A stretch of DNA of 10,368 bases from Flavipsychrobacter stenotrophus (GCA_947379685.1 CANCOG010000144.1:1-10368), one strand, 5' to 3'. Counted from the stretch's first letter, positions 1 through 7,070 are shown. Program-made: numbers and translations. The notes: a model not told the origin generated them from the sequence alone.

Positions 1-821
1 AAGGTTATGTTCCGGGTTTGTCGGGAGATATTATTCAGCATTCGCAGGATTTTATACCGAGGATTTTTGCTGTTGCACTGATCACTGCGCTTGGCTTTGC
101 ATTCCTTAAAAAGAAAGTGCATTTGGTTATTCTATTTCTTTGTTCCATCGTCATCTCCATATTTTTGGTAAGGGCAAAATTCTGGATGACTCTATTCGGG
201 GTAATGCTACCTACGTTGTTACATGTCTATGTATTTACCATATTTTTCATGTGGTATGGAGCTATAAAAAGTAAGTCTGTTTATGGTTACCTGGGCGTCT
301 TATGCATGCTGCTTTCGGTCTTTATTATAGCTTCCCTAACTGTTAACGGCAATAATTACATTATCCCCGATTCTATGGTTGCTACTTACATGGCCAGTAA
401 CATTCAGGCTGCACTTGCTGAGGTTGTATTTTTCACCAATCAGGGAGAGCCCGGAGAACAAATCAGACTATTTGCACCCGGAGTTGTAAAGATCCAGATG
501 TTTATTGCGTTTGCCTACACATACCACTATCTCAACTGGTTTTCAAAAACATCCATTATTAAATGGCATCTGATAACGAGGAAAGAGAGCATTGTAATAT
601 TCGTGATATGGGTAATTTCTGTTGGGTTGTATATATATGATTTCCAGACCGGCTTTACATTGCTACTGTTTATCAGTGTGCTGCATGTTTTCCTGGAATT
701 CCCGCTCAATTATATCTCAATTGCCGGCACCCTCAAAAATTACATCCAATTACCGGGGCGCGGTTCGGGTCCGGGCACACAGTCAGGTAACCCCGCAATT
801 GCAGTAAAAAGGGGTAAGTAA
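1..821 (+). CDS. Multi-pass membrane protein of unknown function, 5' end outside window
   Basis: The frame is open from the first complete codon at base 3 and reads GYVPGLSGDIIQ, so the gene starts before the window. The TTG at base 18 is internal and should not be taken as the start. About 272 residues are visible. Hydrophobic segments lie roughly at residues 20-35, 39-55, 62-86, 92-109, 158-172, 191-208 and 213-232, which indicates an integral inner-membrane protein. A polar stretch at about 110-155 (with NGNNYIIPDS and NQGEPGEQIR) separates two helix groups. The conserved-looking FAYTYHYLNWFSKTS follows it, and the last 25 residues are a Gly/Pro/Ser-rich tail that is probably disordered. 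I do not recognise a named family; similar Bacteroidota proteins are usually left hypothetical. It converges on lipA across 27 bp. That it is a real gene is quite sure; its function is unknown. Confidence 0.8.
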   Translation, partial: GYVPGLSGDIIQHSQDFIPRIFAVALITALGFAFLKKKVHLVILFLCSIVISIFLVRAKFWMTLFGVMLPTLLHVYVFTIFFMWYGAIKSKSVYGYLGVLCMLLSVFIIASLTVNGNNYIIPDSMVATYMASNIQAALAEVVFFTNQGEPGEQIRLFAPGVVKIQMFIAFAYTYHYLNWFSKTSIIKWHLITRKESIVIFVIWVISVGLYIYDFQTGFTLLLFISVLHVFLEFPLNYISIAGTLKNYIQLPGRGSGPGTQSGNPAIAVKRGK

Positions 822-835
822 TTGTTTCAAAACAA
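822..835. repeat. Short inverted repeat between convergent genes
   Basis: TTGTTT-CA-AAACAA lies directly after the stop of the first gene and 13 nt before the lipA stop. The arms are perfect but AT-rich, and the two-base centre forces a smaller real stem. It could help end transcription from either side, but it lacks a GC stem and a T-run, so this is weak. Confidence 0.2.
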
Positions 836-848
836 ACGATCAACTCTA

Positions 849-1775
849 CTACTTCAACCCGGCTTCCCACTTCTTCCGTCCTTCTCCCGGAAAAACATGG
901 CGTTCGCTATGATAAGATGAACGAACCAGCGGCCCACTCTCAACATAGTCAATTCCCATTTTATACCCTGCTTCCCTGAATTCAGCAAATTCATCGGGAT
1001 GAACAAAACGTACTACAGGCAAGTGCTTTTGTGAAGGTTGCAGGTATTGGCCAAGAGTAACTACGTCAATTCCGTTGTCGGCCAGATCTTGTAAACTCTG
1101 TAAAACTTCTTCTTTTGTTTCACCCAAGCCTAACATGATACCACTTTTTGTACGCATGCCTCCATCCTTCAGCCTGCGAAGGGCTTCGAGACTGCGATGA
1201 TATTTCGCCTGTATGCGGACTTTCTTAGTAAGACGCTCAACAGTTTCCAGATTATGAGAAACAACTTCTGGCGCAACGTCTATAATACGTTGCAGGTTGT
1301 CCCAGTCGCCTTTAAAATCAGGGATAAGGGTCTCCAATGTTGTTTCGGGATTAAGCGCACGTACAGCTTTAATGGTATTTGCCCAAATGGAAGAGCCACC
1401 GTCTTGTAACTCATCGCGGTCAACCGATGTGATTACTGCATGTTTCACCTTCATCAGGAAAATGGCCTCAGCAACCCTTTGCGGTTCATCCCAATCCACC
1501 GGTTCAGGCCTACCGGTAGCAACAGCACAAAAACCACACGAGCGGGTGCAGATATTACCCAATATCATAAAAGTAGCAGTTCCCTCGCCCCAGCATTCAC
1601 CCATGTTCGGGCAATTACCGCTCTCGCAAATGGTATGTAATTTATTGGTAGTAACCAGGTTACGCACATTGCGATAATTTTCCCCAATGGGTAATTTTAC
1701 GCGAAGCCAGTCTGGCTTCTTTACGCGTGTTTCCTTGTTGATGGTTGCTGAACTGATGACCGGTAATTCCTGCAT
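849..1775 (-). CDS. lipA: Lipoyl synthase LipA
   Basis: Radical SAM enzyme that inserts two sulfur atoms into protein-bound octanoyl groups to make the lipoyl cofactor of 2-oxoacid dehydrogenases and the glycine cleavage system; cytoplasmic. With the ATG at 1775 the protein has 308 residues, a normal LipA length. The auxiliary cluster motif CX4CX5C is C50/C55/C61 (CESGNCPNMGEC), and the radical SAM motif CX3CX2C is C76/C80/C83 (CTRSCGFC). The C-terminal RSSYHSER at 285-292 supplies the Ser ligand known for the auxiliary cluster. The N-terminus reads MQELPVISS, then KPDWLRVKLP, as is typical. A TTG codon in frame at 1787 would overlap the promoter -7 box at 1785-1792, so I reject it as the start. 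No lipB or other lipoate gene is adjacent. Very sure. Confidence 0.97.
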   Translation of the reverse strand: MQELPVISSATINKETRVKKPDWLRVKLPIGENYRNVRNLVTTNKLHTICESGNCPNMGECWGEGTATFMILGNICTRSCGFCAVATGRPEPVDWDEPQRVAEAIFLMKVKHAVITSVDRDELQDGGSSIWANTIKAVRALNPETTLETLIPDFKGDWDNLQRIIDVAPEVVSHNLETVERLTKKVRIQAKYHRSLEALRRLKDGGMRTKSGIMLGLGETKEEVLQSLQDLADNGIDVVTLGQYLQPSQKHLPVVRFVHPDEFAEFREAGYKMGIDYVESGPLVRSSYHSERHVFPGEGRKKWEAGLK

Positions 1776-1784
1776 ATACGGTAG

Positions 1785-1792
1785 CAAAATTA
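1785..1792 (-). promoter_or_regulatory. Bacteroidota -7 promoter box of lipA
   Basis: On the minus strand this reads TAATTTTG, an exact match to the Bacteroidota -7 consensus TAnnTTTG. The lipA ATG begins 9 nt after it, so transcription would start about 7 nt before the start codon. No clear -33 TTG/TTTG is seen at the usual distance. Confidence 0.5.
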
Positions 1793-1925
1793 GTTTAAAA
1801 TCGGGAAAAAACTGTTGATTCTATTAACTGCAGAATTGAGCTATTCTATAGTAGGCGCCATTTGGACCCCAAAACGTTAATTTAGTTTCTACCTTTAAAA
1901 AGAATTTCAATTAACCCAGCCAAAG

Positions 1926-2813
1926 ATGAAACTTTTTCGCTCGAAACTGCAATATAAAAACTACGAACCGGGAGAGTTTTCCGACGAAAAAGAACGTAGT
2001 ACAGATGAAATATTCTTGCTGATAAGGGACTTCCCTTGGGCCGAACAATGCCACCTGGTTGCTATTGGTCTTACTGCCCCCTCGGTCACAATTGAACGGG
2101 AAGATGGTTCATTTTTGAAGATCAGTCATTCCTATTACGGCAAATTCAGTATCTACTGGCTGCAATCATCAGGACCCTGCTTAAAAAAAGTAGTGCCGTA
2201 TCTGGGCGATGCAATTAAAGAAGTAAGTGAGTTTTGTAGTGATACTTTGTCAGAAAATTCATTTGAACAAGAACATGGATTTCATCTCCAAAGACATTTT
2301 TATACCAAAGACTTCACTAACCATGTATCTAAAGGCGCACTTTTCCCAATTGTTATTTATAGTATTTTTCCATTTCTAATGATGGTGCCACTAGGAATTA
2401 TTGCCTTCAACTGGCAAACACTGTCCATCAGTGGAAACAAATTCAGCATCCTGTTATTGATCGCATATATAGGTGCAACTACAGTGACAATTTATTTGGG
2501 CATAATGGCGTGGCGACTATTTCACAACCACTATTCTTATTCATTAGGGCAGTTTATCGAAATTTCACGGGGCAAGGACGAATTCACATTCGGTACAGAC
2601 AATGAATATCAAGTGTATCTGAAAAGTCAGATCAAGCTGGTAAAGGCCTACAGTAACACACAAAGCAGAAACCCCTGGGGACACATAAAACACTATGAAA
2701 TCAATTTCCTCGACGGAACTCAATTGAATATTTCAAGTCTGTTACTTAAGAATGCAATTTTGGGAGACGCACCAATAGAATGGGTTTCGAAATTTTATCC
2801 CCGAATAGGCTGA
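1926..2813 (+). CDS. Membrane protein of unknown function with two transmembrane helices
   Basis: 295 residues from an ATG preceded by AT-rich sequence with no Shine-Dalgarno. A soluble N-terminal part (about 1-135) holds alternating hydrophobic strands such as LVAIGL and FLKISHSYYGKFSIYWLQ. Two clear membrane helices follow at about 138-161 and 173-197. A C-terminal soluble part (about 205-295) has strand-rich text including GQFIEISRGKDEFTF, IKLVKAYSN and YEINFLDGTQLNISSLLL. A helix pair followed by a small beta domain ending in a helix resembles bacterial PH-like membrane proteins (YcxB/bPH2 type), but I see no diagnostic motif and treat that as a guess. It runs divergently from lipA with a 138-bp gap, and a 138-bp gap also separates it from the next gene, so it is probably a single-gene unit. 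Function unknown. Confidence 0.8.
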   Translation: MKLFRSKLQYKNYEPGEFSDEKERSTDEIFLLIRDFPWAEQCHLVAIGLTAPSVTIEREDGSFLKISHSYYGKFSIYWLQSSGPCLKKVVPYLGDAIKEVSEFCSDTLSENSFEQEHGFHLQRHFYTKDFTNHVSKGALFPIVIYSIFPFLMMVPLGIIAFNWQTLSISGNKFSILLLIAYIGATTVTIYLGIMAWRLFHNHYSYSLGQFIEISRGKDEFTFGTDNEYQVYLKSQIKLVKAYSNTQSRNPWGHIKHYEINFLDGTQLNISSLLLKNAILGDAPIEWVSKFYPRIG

Positions 2814-2820
2814 CCCATAC

Positions 2821-2835
2821 TTTATTGTCAATAAA
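2821..2835 (+). terminator. Possible weak terminator, inverted repeat after the 1926-2813 gene
   Basis: TTTATTG-T-CAATAAA is a perfect 7-bp inverted repeat beginning 7 nt after the TGA stop and followed by ATATTTTG. The stem is AT-rich and the single-base centre means a smaller real hairpin, so a terminator is possible but not strong. It could instead be a protein-binding dyad. Confidence 0.25.
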
Positions 2836-2938
2836 ATATTTTGTAATGTTCACCCTAACTTTCCTAATTTCCACCAAATTCATTTTGGCCGGCGCGCTAA
2901 AAAAAGACAACTTTTTAGTCGTTTGTTGAAAGAATAAG

Positions 2939-2946
2939 TAATTTTG
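2939..2946 (+). promoter_or_regulatory. Bacteroidota -7 promoter box of the T9SS protein gene
   Basis: TAATTTTG is an exact match to TAnnTTTG. It ends 5 nt before the ATG at 2952. A TTTG at 2922-2925 lies 13 nt upstream, which is closer than the usual -33 spacing. Transcription would start near 2949, giving either a leaderless message (ATG 2952) or a leader of about 42 nt (ATG 2991). Confidence 0.5.
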
Positions 2947-2951
2947 CACCT

Positions 2952-3905
2952 ATGAAAAAGAACCTGATACAAAAAAGTCAAAACCCTCTTATGAAAAACC
3001 TTTTATTAGCTCTTATGCTGCTTACGTCCACCGAAACGTTTGCACAAAAAATGCACTTTACAGATTCATCAAACTCCTGGCATTATTATTTTGATGGCAT
3101 GGAGCAATGCCCAGCATTTGTTACATACAGTTTTGGACCAGATACCGTTATTGCTGGAAATACGTACCGGCAAATGGTTCGTGGTGGAATGATCGACTAT
3201 TCCAGCTCCCTCTGGTTCCCGGGATGTGGTGTCAGCGGTGGCTCAACCCGTTTTTTGAGGGAAGACACTGCCTCCGGCATTATTTATCAAAGAAACCCGA
3301 CTGATACAGGCGATATCGTTTTTTTTAACTATAATAAGTCGGTTGGAGACACGTTCTTTTCATGTGCAACTTATATAGATGCACCGCACACCGACAGCAT
3401 TTTCAAAATTGATACGATCCTGATGGATTCCGTTAGTTACAGAGTATACCATCTGAAGAATATTAATTATGGACTTTGTTTTACATTTATTGAGGGCATC
3501 GGCAATCCGTTCTATTGGGGAGGCGAAAAGGAAGAAAAATTAAGGTGTTTTGACGGCTCACGCCGGTTTTCAGAATTTTCAACAAAAGTCTACTTTATGG
3601 GAGGAGGCACCTACCAGAATAAAACTATTAGTGATTGCGGGCCACTTGCTATAGTTAATGCGCCCTTACCTGTAGAAGACATTAATATCTCTCCCAACCC
3701 AGTTACTGATATTGTGAATATCACATCGAATAAATTCATTAAAGAATTGACTGTCACCAATTTACTCGGCGAAACAATCGCCCATTATTTTCCTGCATCT
3801 GGAAAAATTTCTTTCCCTGCCACACAGTTTGCTAGCGGCATATATGTTTTAACAATAACCAGTGACAATGCGCAGAAATATTTCAGAAAATTTGTAAAAC
3901 AGTAA
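2952..3905 (+). CDS. Secreted protein with type IX secretion C-terminal sorting domain
   Basis: 317 residues from ATG 2952; a second in-frame ATG at 2991 (Met14) gives 304. A Sec signal peptide is clear: MKNLLLALMLL, then TSTETFAQ, with cleavage likely after TFA or FAQ near residue 32. The shorter form has the more standard signal length; the longer form adds 13 polar residues. The central part (about 33-235) is beta-rich with many aromatic residues, Gly/Asp turns and several Cys (in EQCPAF, FPGCGVSGG, FFSCAT, SDCGPL). I cannot assign it to a family. The last 75 or so residues match the Por secretion tail: INISPNPVTDIVNI, then GIYVLTI and a terminal RKFVKQ. Such proteins cross the outer membrane by T9SS and the tail is removed or anchored. 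The following small membrane protein starts 20 nt downstream and may be cotranscribed. Secretion route sure, role unknown. Confidence 0.9.
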   Translation: MKKNLIQKSQNPLMKNLLLALMLLTSTETFAQKMHFTDSSNSWHYYFDGMEQCPAFVTYSFGPDTVIAGNTYRQMVRGGMIDYSSSLWFPGCGVSGGSTRFLREDTASGIIYQRNPTDTGDIVFFNYNKSVGDTFFSCATYIDAPHTDSIFKIDTILMDSVSYRVYHLKNINYGLCFTFIEGIGNPFYWGGEKEEKLRCFDGSRRFSEFSTKVYFMGGGTYQNKTISDCGPLAIVNAPLPVEDINISPNPVTDIVNITSNKFIKELTVTNLLGETIAHYFPASGKISFPATQFASGIYVLTITSDNAQKYFRKFVKQ

Positions 3906-3925
3906 CTCCTGAAGAGTTCTGAAAG

Positions 3926-4414
3926 ATGATGACTTACCCTAAATTGCTGTTCCGGATTCGTGCCATGATCCTTTTTTTTGTGGTGATGCTCGTTTTGAGT
4001 GGCGCTACTGCCTTCCCGGTTTACACTGAAATGCGCTGGCTGATGTCCTTGCATCTGTTCAACGATAACTCAACTATGGGTGCATGGCTATTAAAAGTAT
4101 GGCAGGGCGTACAGGATATGAATGATAAGCACAGCTTTCTATTTTATGGGTACGACTGGATGGCATTTGCGCATATCGTTATTGGCCTTGCCTTTATTGG
4201 GCCTTTCCGCGACCCGGTGCGTAACAAATGGATCATAGAATGGGCTATGCTTGCCTGCATAAGTGTGCTCCCCCTTGCCTTAATTGCTGGAAATATCAGG
4301 GATATTCCCTGGTTTCATATTGTTATTGATTGCTGTTTTGGGATTTTCGGGCTGGTGCCCTTGGGGATTGTAAGGAGGTGGATACACAAGTTGGAGAAAA
4401 TGAAAGCAAATTAA
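3926..4414 (+). CDS. Small four-helix membrane protein, conserved Bacteroidota type, unknown function
   Basis: 162 residues; the ATG at 3926 is followed at once by a second ATG at 3929, and either could be used. Four hydrophobic segments lie at about 12-32, 74-94, 104-122 and 128-149. Between helices 1 and 2 is a polar loop (SGATAFPVYTE, then LMSLHLFNDNSTMGAW). Charged and invariant-looking residues cluster around the helix 2-4 ends: YDWMAFAHI, GPFRDPVRNKWIIEW, AGNIRDIPWFH. The protein ends in a basic tail (RRWIHKLEKMKAN), consistent with a cytoplasmic C-terminus. From memory, similar uncharacterised proteins occur across Bacteroidota; no function is known to me. It starts 20 nt after the T9SS protein gene, so a two-gene transcript is likely, and it converges on the glycosyltransferase across 22 bp. 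Confidence 0.8.
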   Translation: MMTYPKLLFRIRAMILFFVVMLVLSGATAFPVYTEMRWLMSLHLFNDNSTMGAWLLKVWQGVQDMNDKHSFLFYGYDWMAFAHIVIGLAFIGPFRDPVRNKWIIEWAMLACISVLPLALIAGNIRDIPWFHIVIDCCFGIFGLVPLGIVRRWIHKLEKMKAN

Positions 4415-4436
4415 AACCAGAGATAACACCACCTCA

Positions 4437-5240
4437 CTACCTTGGTGTAAATACCTGTTTTACCCTCATTATCAATGCCTTAAGCAACCCGCCATCATTT
4501 TGCAGGTGGCGATCAACTGTCCATACTATTGCTTTATTAGTGTAAACTTTATAAAGGCGTCCAAAACCTTTTTCCCGGAGTTTTACAGCTAACCAGCCAT
4601 CTTCATTAGTGCCGGGCGGATGCTCGTATCCGTTTACCTGAAGGCATTGCTCCTTCCTGAATCCGGAATTGCAGCCATAAACATTCATAGCTTCCTCTTT
4701 GAACAAGCGCTTATATACGCGCAGTATATCTGCAATATGTTCGTAAACAAAATAAGTAAACCTTGCCCTACCCTGTCCCGGGAGGAATGCGAATCGTCCA
4801 TAAGCGATGGCTATTGACGAGTCATTTATCAATGGCGGAATCATAGATTCTATCCAATCGGGCGGATATATGGAGTCCGCATCAGCATTCAAAATATACT
4901 TGCCCTTAGCAGCGTGTAAGCCCGCGGTACGGGCAGCAGTAACACCCTTTATGGTTTCCCTTATGCACTTCACACCACTTGCCAACACCAATTCTTCGGT
5001 TCGGTCGGTGCAATTATTATTAACAACTATTATTTCAACGGACAACCGAGTAATATTTGCTGCTATAGATACAAGGGGATTCAGAATGTTCTCTTCTTCG
5101 TTATATGCAGGGATAACTACAGTTACGTCCGGCATCCCCTTTGTAAGACCAGGGTACTTAGCCTTTATCAATGCAATCTTTTCTTCGTTACTATAACTAA
5201 GTATTTTATTTATATAAGAAGGCAAGACTACTGGACGCAT
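4437..5240 (-). CDS. Glycosyltransferase family 2
   Basis: 267 residues from ATG 5240; the TTG just upstream (5243) is not needed as a start. GT-A fold inverting transferase that moves a sugar from a nucleotide donor to a lipid- or glycan-linked acceptor on the cytoplasmic face. Motifs: VVIPAYNEEENI at 41-52, VVNNNCTDRT at 72-81 (donor-binding loop), KGVTAARTAG at 98-107, and the metal-binding DxD D120-A-D122 (ILNADADS). NEDGWLAVKLREKG at 212-225 fits the acceptor/catalytic-base region, and TVDRHLQNDG follows near 241-250. An amphipathic N-terminal extension of about 36 residues precedes the domain. No transmembrane helix is evident, so it is cytosolic or peripheral. It lies 101 nt downstream of the sugar transferase on the same strand with its own promoter-like box, so it probably adds a sugar to the lipid-linked precursor made by that enzyme. 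Exact sugar unknown. Confidence 0.93.
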   Translation of the reverse strand: MRPVVLPSYINKILSYSNEEKIALIKAKYPGLTKGMPDVTVVIPAYNEEENILNPLVSIAANITRLSVEIIVVNNNCTDRTEELVLASGVKCIRETIKGVTAARTAGLHAAKGKYILNADADSIYPPDWIESMIPPLINDSSIAIAYGRFAFLPGQGRARFTYFVYEHIADILRVYKRLFKEEAMNVYGCNSGFRKEQCLQVNGYEHPPGTNEDGWLAVKLREKGFGRLYKVYTNKAIVWTVDRHLQNDGGLLKALIMRVKQVFTPR

Positions 5241-5244
5241 CAAG

Positions 5245-5252
5245 CAAAATTA
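5245..5252 (-). promoter_or_regulatory. Bacteroidota -7 promoter box of the glycosyltransferase
   Basis: Minus strand TAATTTTG, an exact TAnnTTTG match, 4 nt before the ATG at 5240. The predicted transcription start falls about 2 nt before the ATG, so the message would be essentially leaderless. No TTG is seen at the usual -33 distance; an A/T-rich tandem repeat lies there instead. Confidence 0.5.
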
Positions 5253-5278
5253 AAAGTAAAAAATAAAAAGTAAAAAAT
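5252..5278. repeat. A/T-rich tandem repeat upstream of the glycosyltransferase
   Basis: Two copies of AAAAGTAAAAAAT begin at 5252 and 5266 (period 14 because of one extra A). The tract abuts the -7 box of the glycosyltransferase gene on its upstream side. It may act as an A/T-rich upstream promoter element or bend, or be simple-sequence slippage. Confidence 0.6.
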
Positions 5279-5341
5279 CTCAACGTAAATCAGCACTACA
5301 TTTGCAAGCCAGTCTTGTGATTTTGTAAACTATTGACGCCA

Positions 5342-6541
5342 TTACACATTTTCCTTTTGCAATAATGCCGGTATCGTTTTAAGAATCAGTTTAATGTCGT
5401 TTCTGAAACTATGCGTTTCGGCATAAGCATTGTCCAGCATCATTCGTTCTTCCGATGACATATCACCCTTACCACGCTTTTCAACCTGCCAGAGTCCGGT
5501 AATTCCTGCGGGTGCCATAAAACGCATTGCATATTTATCGGTGGTCAGCTTCTCTGCTTCATACAAAGGCAGCGGACGGTTACCAACAATACTCATATCC
5601 CCAATCAGCACATTCCATAATTGCGGCAATTCATCTATGCTTGTATTACGCAATACCTTACCCACTTTTGTAACACGCGGATCGTTCTTTAACTTAATAA
5701 AGGCATTTTCGCTTAATGCCTTACGTGTACTTATGTAGTTCTTTTCGCACCAGGAAATTTCATCGGCATACAATAAGCGGGTACAACTCGTTCCATTCTT
5801 AATACAATGGTCACAAAGCGTGCTCACATCCAGCGCAGCTGCAGCATCATCCTTGCCGGCATATTGGTTCAAATGTTTAAGGTCCTTCAGCTTTTGGTCG
5901 GCATTAACGTACATCGACCTTATCTTGTAAAATTTAAATATGCGATATCCGGTACCCACTCTTAGTGAATAATAGAAAATTGGGCCTCTCGATTCCAGTT
6001 TCATAATAATAACAAGAATCAGTAAAAGCGGTGATAACGCCAATAAGACAGAACCTGAAAATAGAATATCAAATATTCTTTTCAACGGAGGAGTTTTATA
6101 GGTAGGAATCTTTTGGGCATGGACCTTTCCACGGAGTGCCTTCCAGTTTTTCACCAGAAAATTTACGCGGCGCTGCAAATGATCCCTTCTAAGGGGCATC
6201 TTAAAAACATCGGCAACGCCGGTTTTCAAACATATCCTGTTCAGGTTGTCATTGAGCTTATTGGATATGAGAAAATAGGGCACGTCAGGAAAAACCTTGT
6301 TCTTCTGTAGCGTTTCCAGCATATAAACACCAAGTGGCGCAATCACTTCACTTTGCGAAATAATGCCTAGTATGTTGAGTCTGTTTTTTTCCCATTTTGT
6401 GCAAAGCTCAACGCCATTTTTAAATTGCATTAATTCAAGGCTGCCGAAATCGCACCCGCTGATCAATCCATAGGTGGCGTCATCAACATTGAGCAAGGCA
6501 ATTATTCCCGGTTCCTGTGCATTTGCAACAATACTGCTCAT
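5342..6541 (-). CDS. Initiating sugar transferase (polyprenyl-phosphate phosphoglycosyltransferase) with N-terminal receiver-like domain
   Basis: 399 residues from ATG 6541. Residues about 150-399 are a bacterial sugar transferase: a membrane hairpin at 157-181 with Pro171, then ESRGPIFYYSLRVG, FKFYKIRSMYVNADQ, LKNDPRVTKVGKVLRNTS, IDELPQLWNVLIGDMSIVGN and GITGLWQV. This family transfers a sugar-1-phosphate from a nucleotide sugar to undecaprenyl phosphate, the first step of many exopolysaccharides. Residues about 12-135 look like a response-regulator receiver: VDD at 19-21, LISN near 91-94 and FKMP at 113-116 fit, but the phospho-acceptor position holds Gln63 among Ser residues. A region at about 212-280 carries C243, C246, C253 and C265. 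Related Bacteroidota transferases seem to share such a Cys insert. The position after RSM reads A-D-Q where many homologues have A-D-E. The gene begins 8 nt after the response regulator stop, so it is very probably cotranscribed. Confidence 0.92.
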   Translation of the reverse strand: MSSIVANAQEPGIIALLNVDDATYGLISGCDFGSLELMQFKNGVELCTKWEKNRLNILGIISQSEVIAPLGVYMLETLQKNKVFPDVPYFLISNKLNDNLNRICLKTGVADVFKMPLRRDHLQRRVNFLVKNWKALRGKVHAQKIPTYKTPPLKRIFDILFSGSVLLALSPLLLILVIIMKLESRGPIFYYSLRVGTGYRIFKFYKIRSMYVNADQKLKDLKHLNQYAGKDDAAAALDVSTLCDHCIKNGTSCTRLLYADEISWCEKNYISTRKALSENAFIKLKNDPRVTKVGKVLRNTSIDELPQLWNVLIGDMSIVGNRPLPLYEAEKLTTDKYAMRFMAPAGITGLWQVEKRGKGDMSSEERMMLDNAYAETHSFRNDIKLILKTIPALLQKENV

Positions 6542-6549
6542 CAAATTGA

Positions 6550-6957
6550 TTAATTAAATAACAATTTACCTGTTCTCCTGAGAATGGCCTTCATCCTTGC
6601 CTCCAGCTCACGTGGATTGAATGGTTTTACCACATAATCGTCAGCGCCTGCATCGAGGCATTTTATCCTGGTTTCCGTGCTTTCCTCACCAGATAACACA
6701 AGCACAGGAATCGCGCTGAAAAAACCACTCGCCTTAAGCTGTTCAATTAACTCAAGGCCACCCATTTGTGGCGTATTCAAGTCAGCAATGATTATGTCAG
6801 GCAGGTTTCCCTCCTGTAAAAAAGACATGGCGTCCATACCATTGGTATAGGCCATTACCTGGAAACGTTTTTCCAAAGAACGCCTTATAATCAGCTGGAT
6901 CGTGGGGTCATCCTCGACAACCAGCACTTTAGGAAAATCCGAATCTGTCAAGTTCAT
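6550..6957 (-). CDS. Single-domain response regulator (CheY-like receiver)
   Basis: 135 residues, all one receiver domain with no output domain. The acidic Mg-binding residues E15, D16 and D17 follow VLVV. The phospho-acceptor is D59 (IIIADLNTPQMGG), the switch Ser is S89 (VLVLSGEE), and the conserved Lys-Pro is K111-P112 (DDYVVKPFNPRELEARM). All catalytic positions are therefore intact, unlike in the neighbouring transferase. It should be phosphorylated by a histidine kinase that is not in this window, and would act by protein contact. Its stop is 8 nt from the start of the sugar transferase, which makes that enzyme, or its receiver-like domain, the most likely partner; this is inference. 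The ATG at 6957 has no Shine-Dalgarno. Two TAnnTTTG boxes lie about 95-115 nt upstream. Confidence 0.95.
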   Translation of the reverse strand: MNLTDSDFPKVLVVEDDPTIQLIIRRSLEKRFQVMAYTNGMDAMSFLQEGNLPDIIIADLNTPQMGGLELIEQLKASGFFSAIPVLVLSGEESTETRIKCLDAGADDYVVKPFNPRELEARMKAILRRTGKLLFN

Positions 6958-7051
6958 GCTGAGCTAATTATTAAAAGTTCTTGCTTCACGTAAAAATAAT
7001 ACAAACAACCATATTCCCACACTAATTCAGAAATATATACAGTCGGTAACA

Positions 7052-7070
7052 CAAATATAATTCAAATCTA
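7052..7070 (-). promoter_or_regulatory. Two -7-like boxes upstream of the response regulator
   Basis: On the minus strand TATATTTG (7052-7059) and TAGATTTG (7063-7070) both match TAnnTTTG exactly and lie 3 nt apart. Neither has a TTG at the usual -33 distance, so one or both may be chance in AT-rich DNA. Use of either would give a leader of roughly 90-105 nt. Confidence 0.35.

Noticed and set aside
1297..1677. 126-codon open frame on the + strand
   Set aside because: Wholly opposite lipA, whose coding is beyond doubt; composition is that of an antisense frame.
1861..1897. Near-matches to the -7 box (TAATTTAG, TACCTTTA) with TTTG upstream of the 1926 gene
   Set aside because: Each departs from TAnnTTTG at one conserved base and the spacings to TTTG (13 and 25 nt) do not fit; a promoter probably exists in this gap but I cannot place it.
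4807..5196. 129-codon open frame on the + strand
   Set aside because: Opposite the glycosyltransferase, including its DxD and VVIPAYNEEE coding; no independent support.
5252..5278. Tandem A/T-rich repeat as a CRISPR or mobile-element remnant
   Set aside because: Only two low-complexity copies, no spacers and no flanking duplication; better seen as promoter-proximal A/T-rich sequence.
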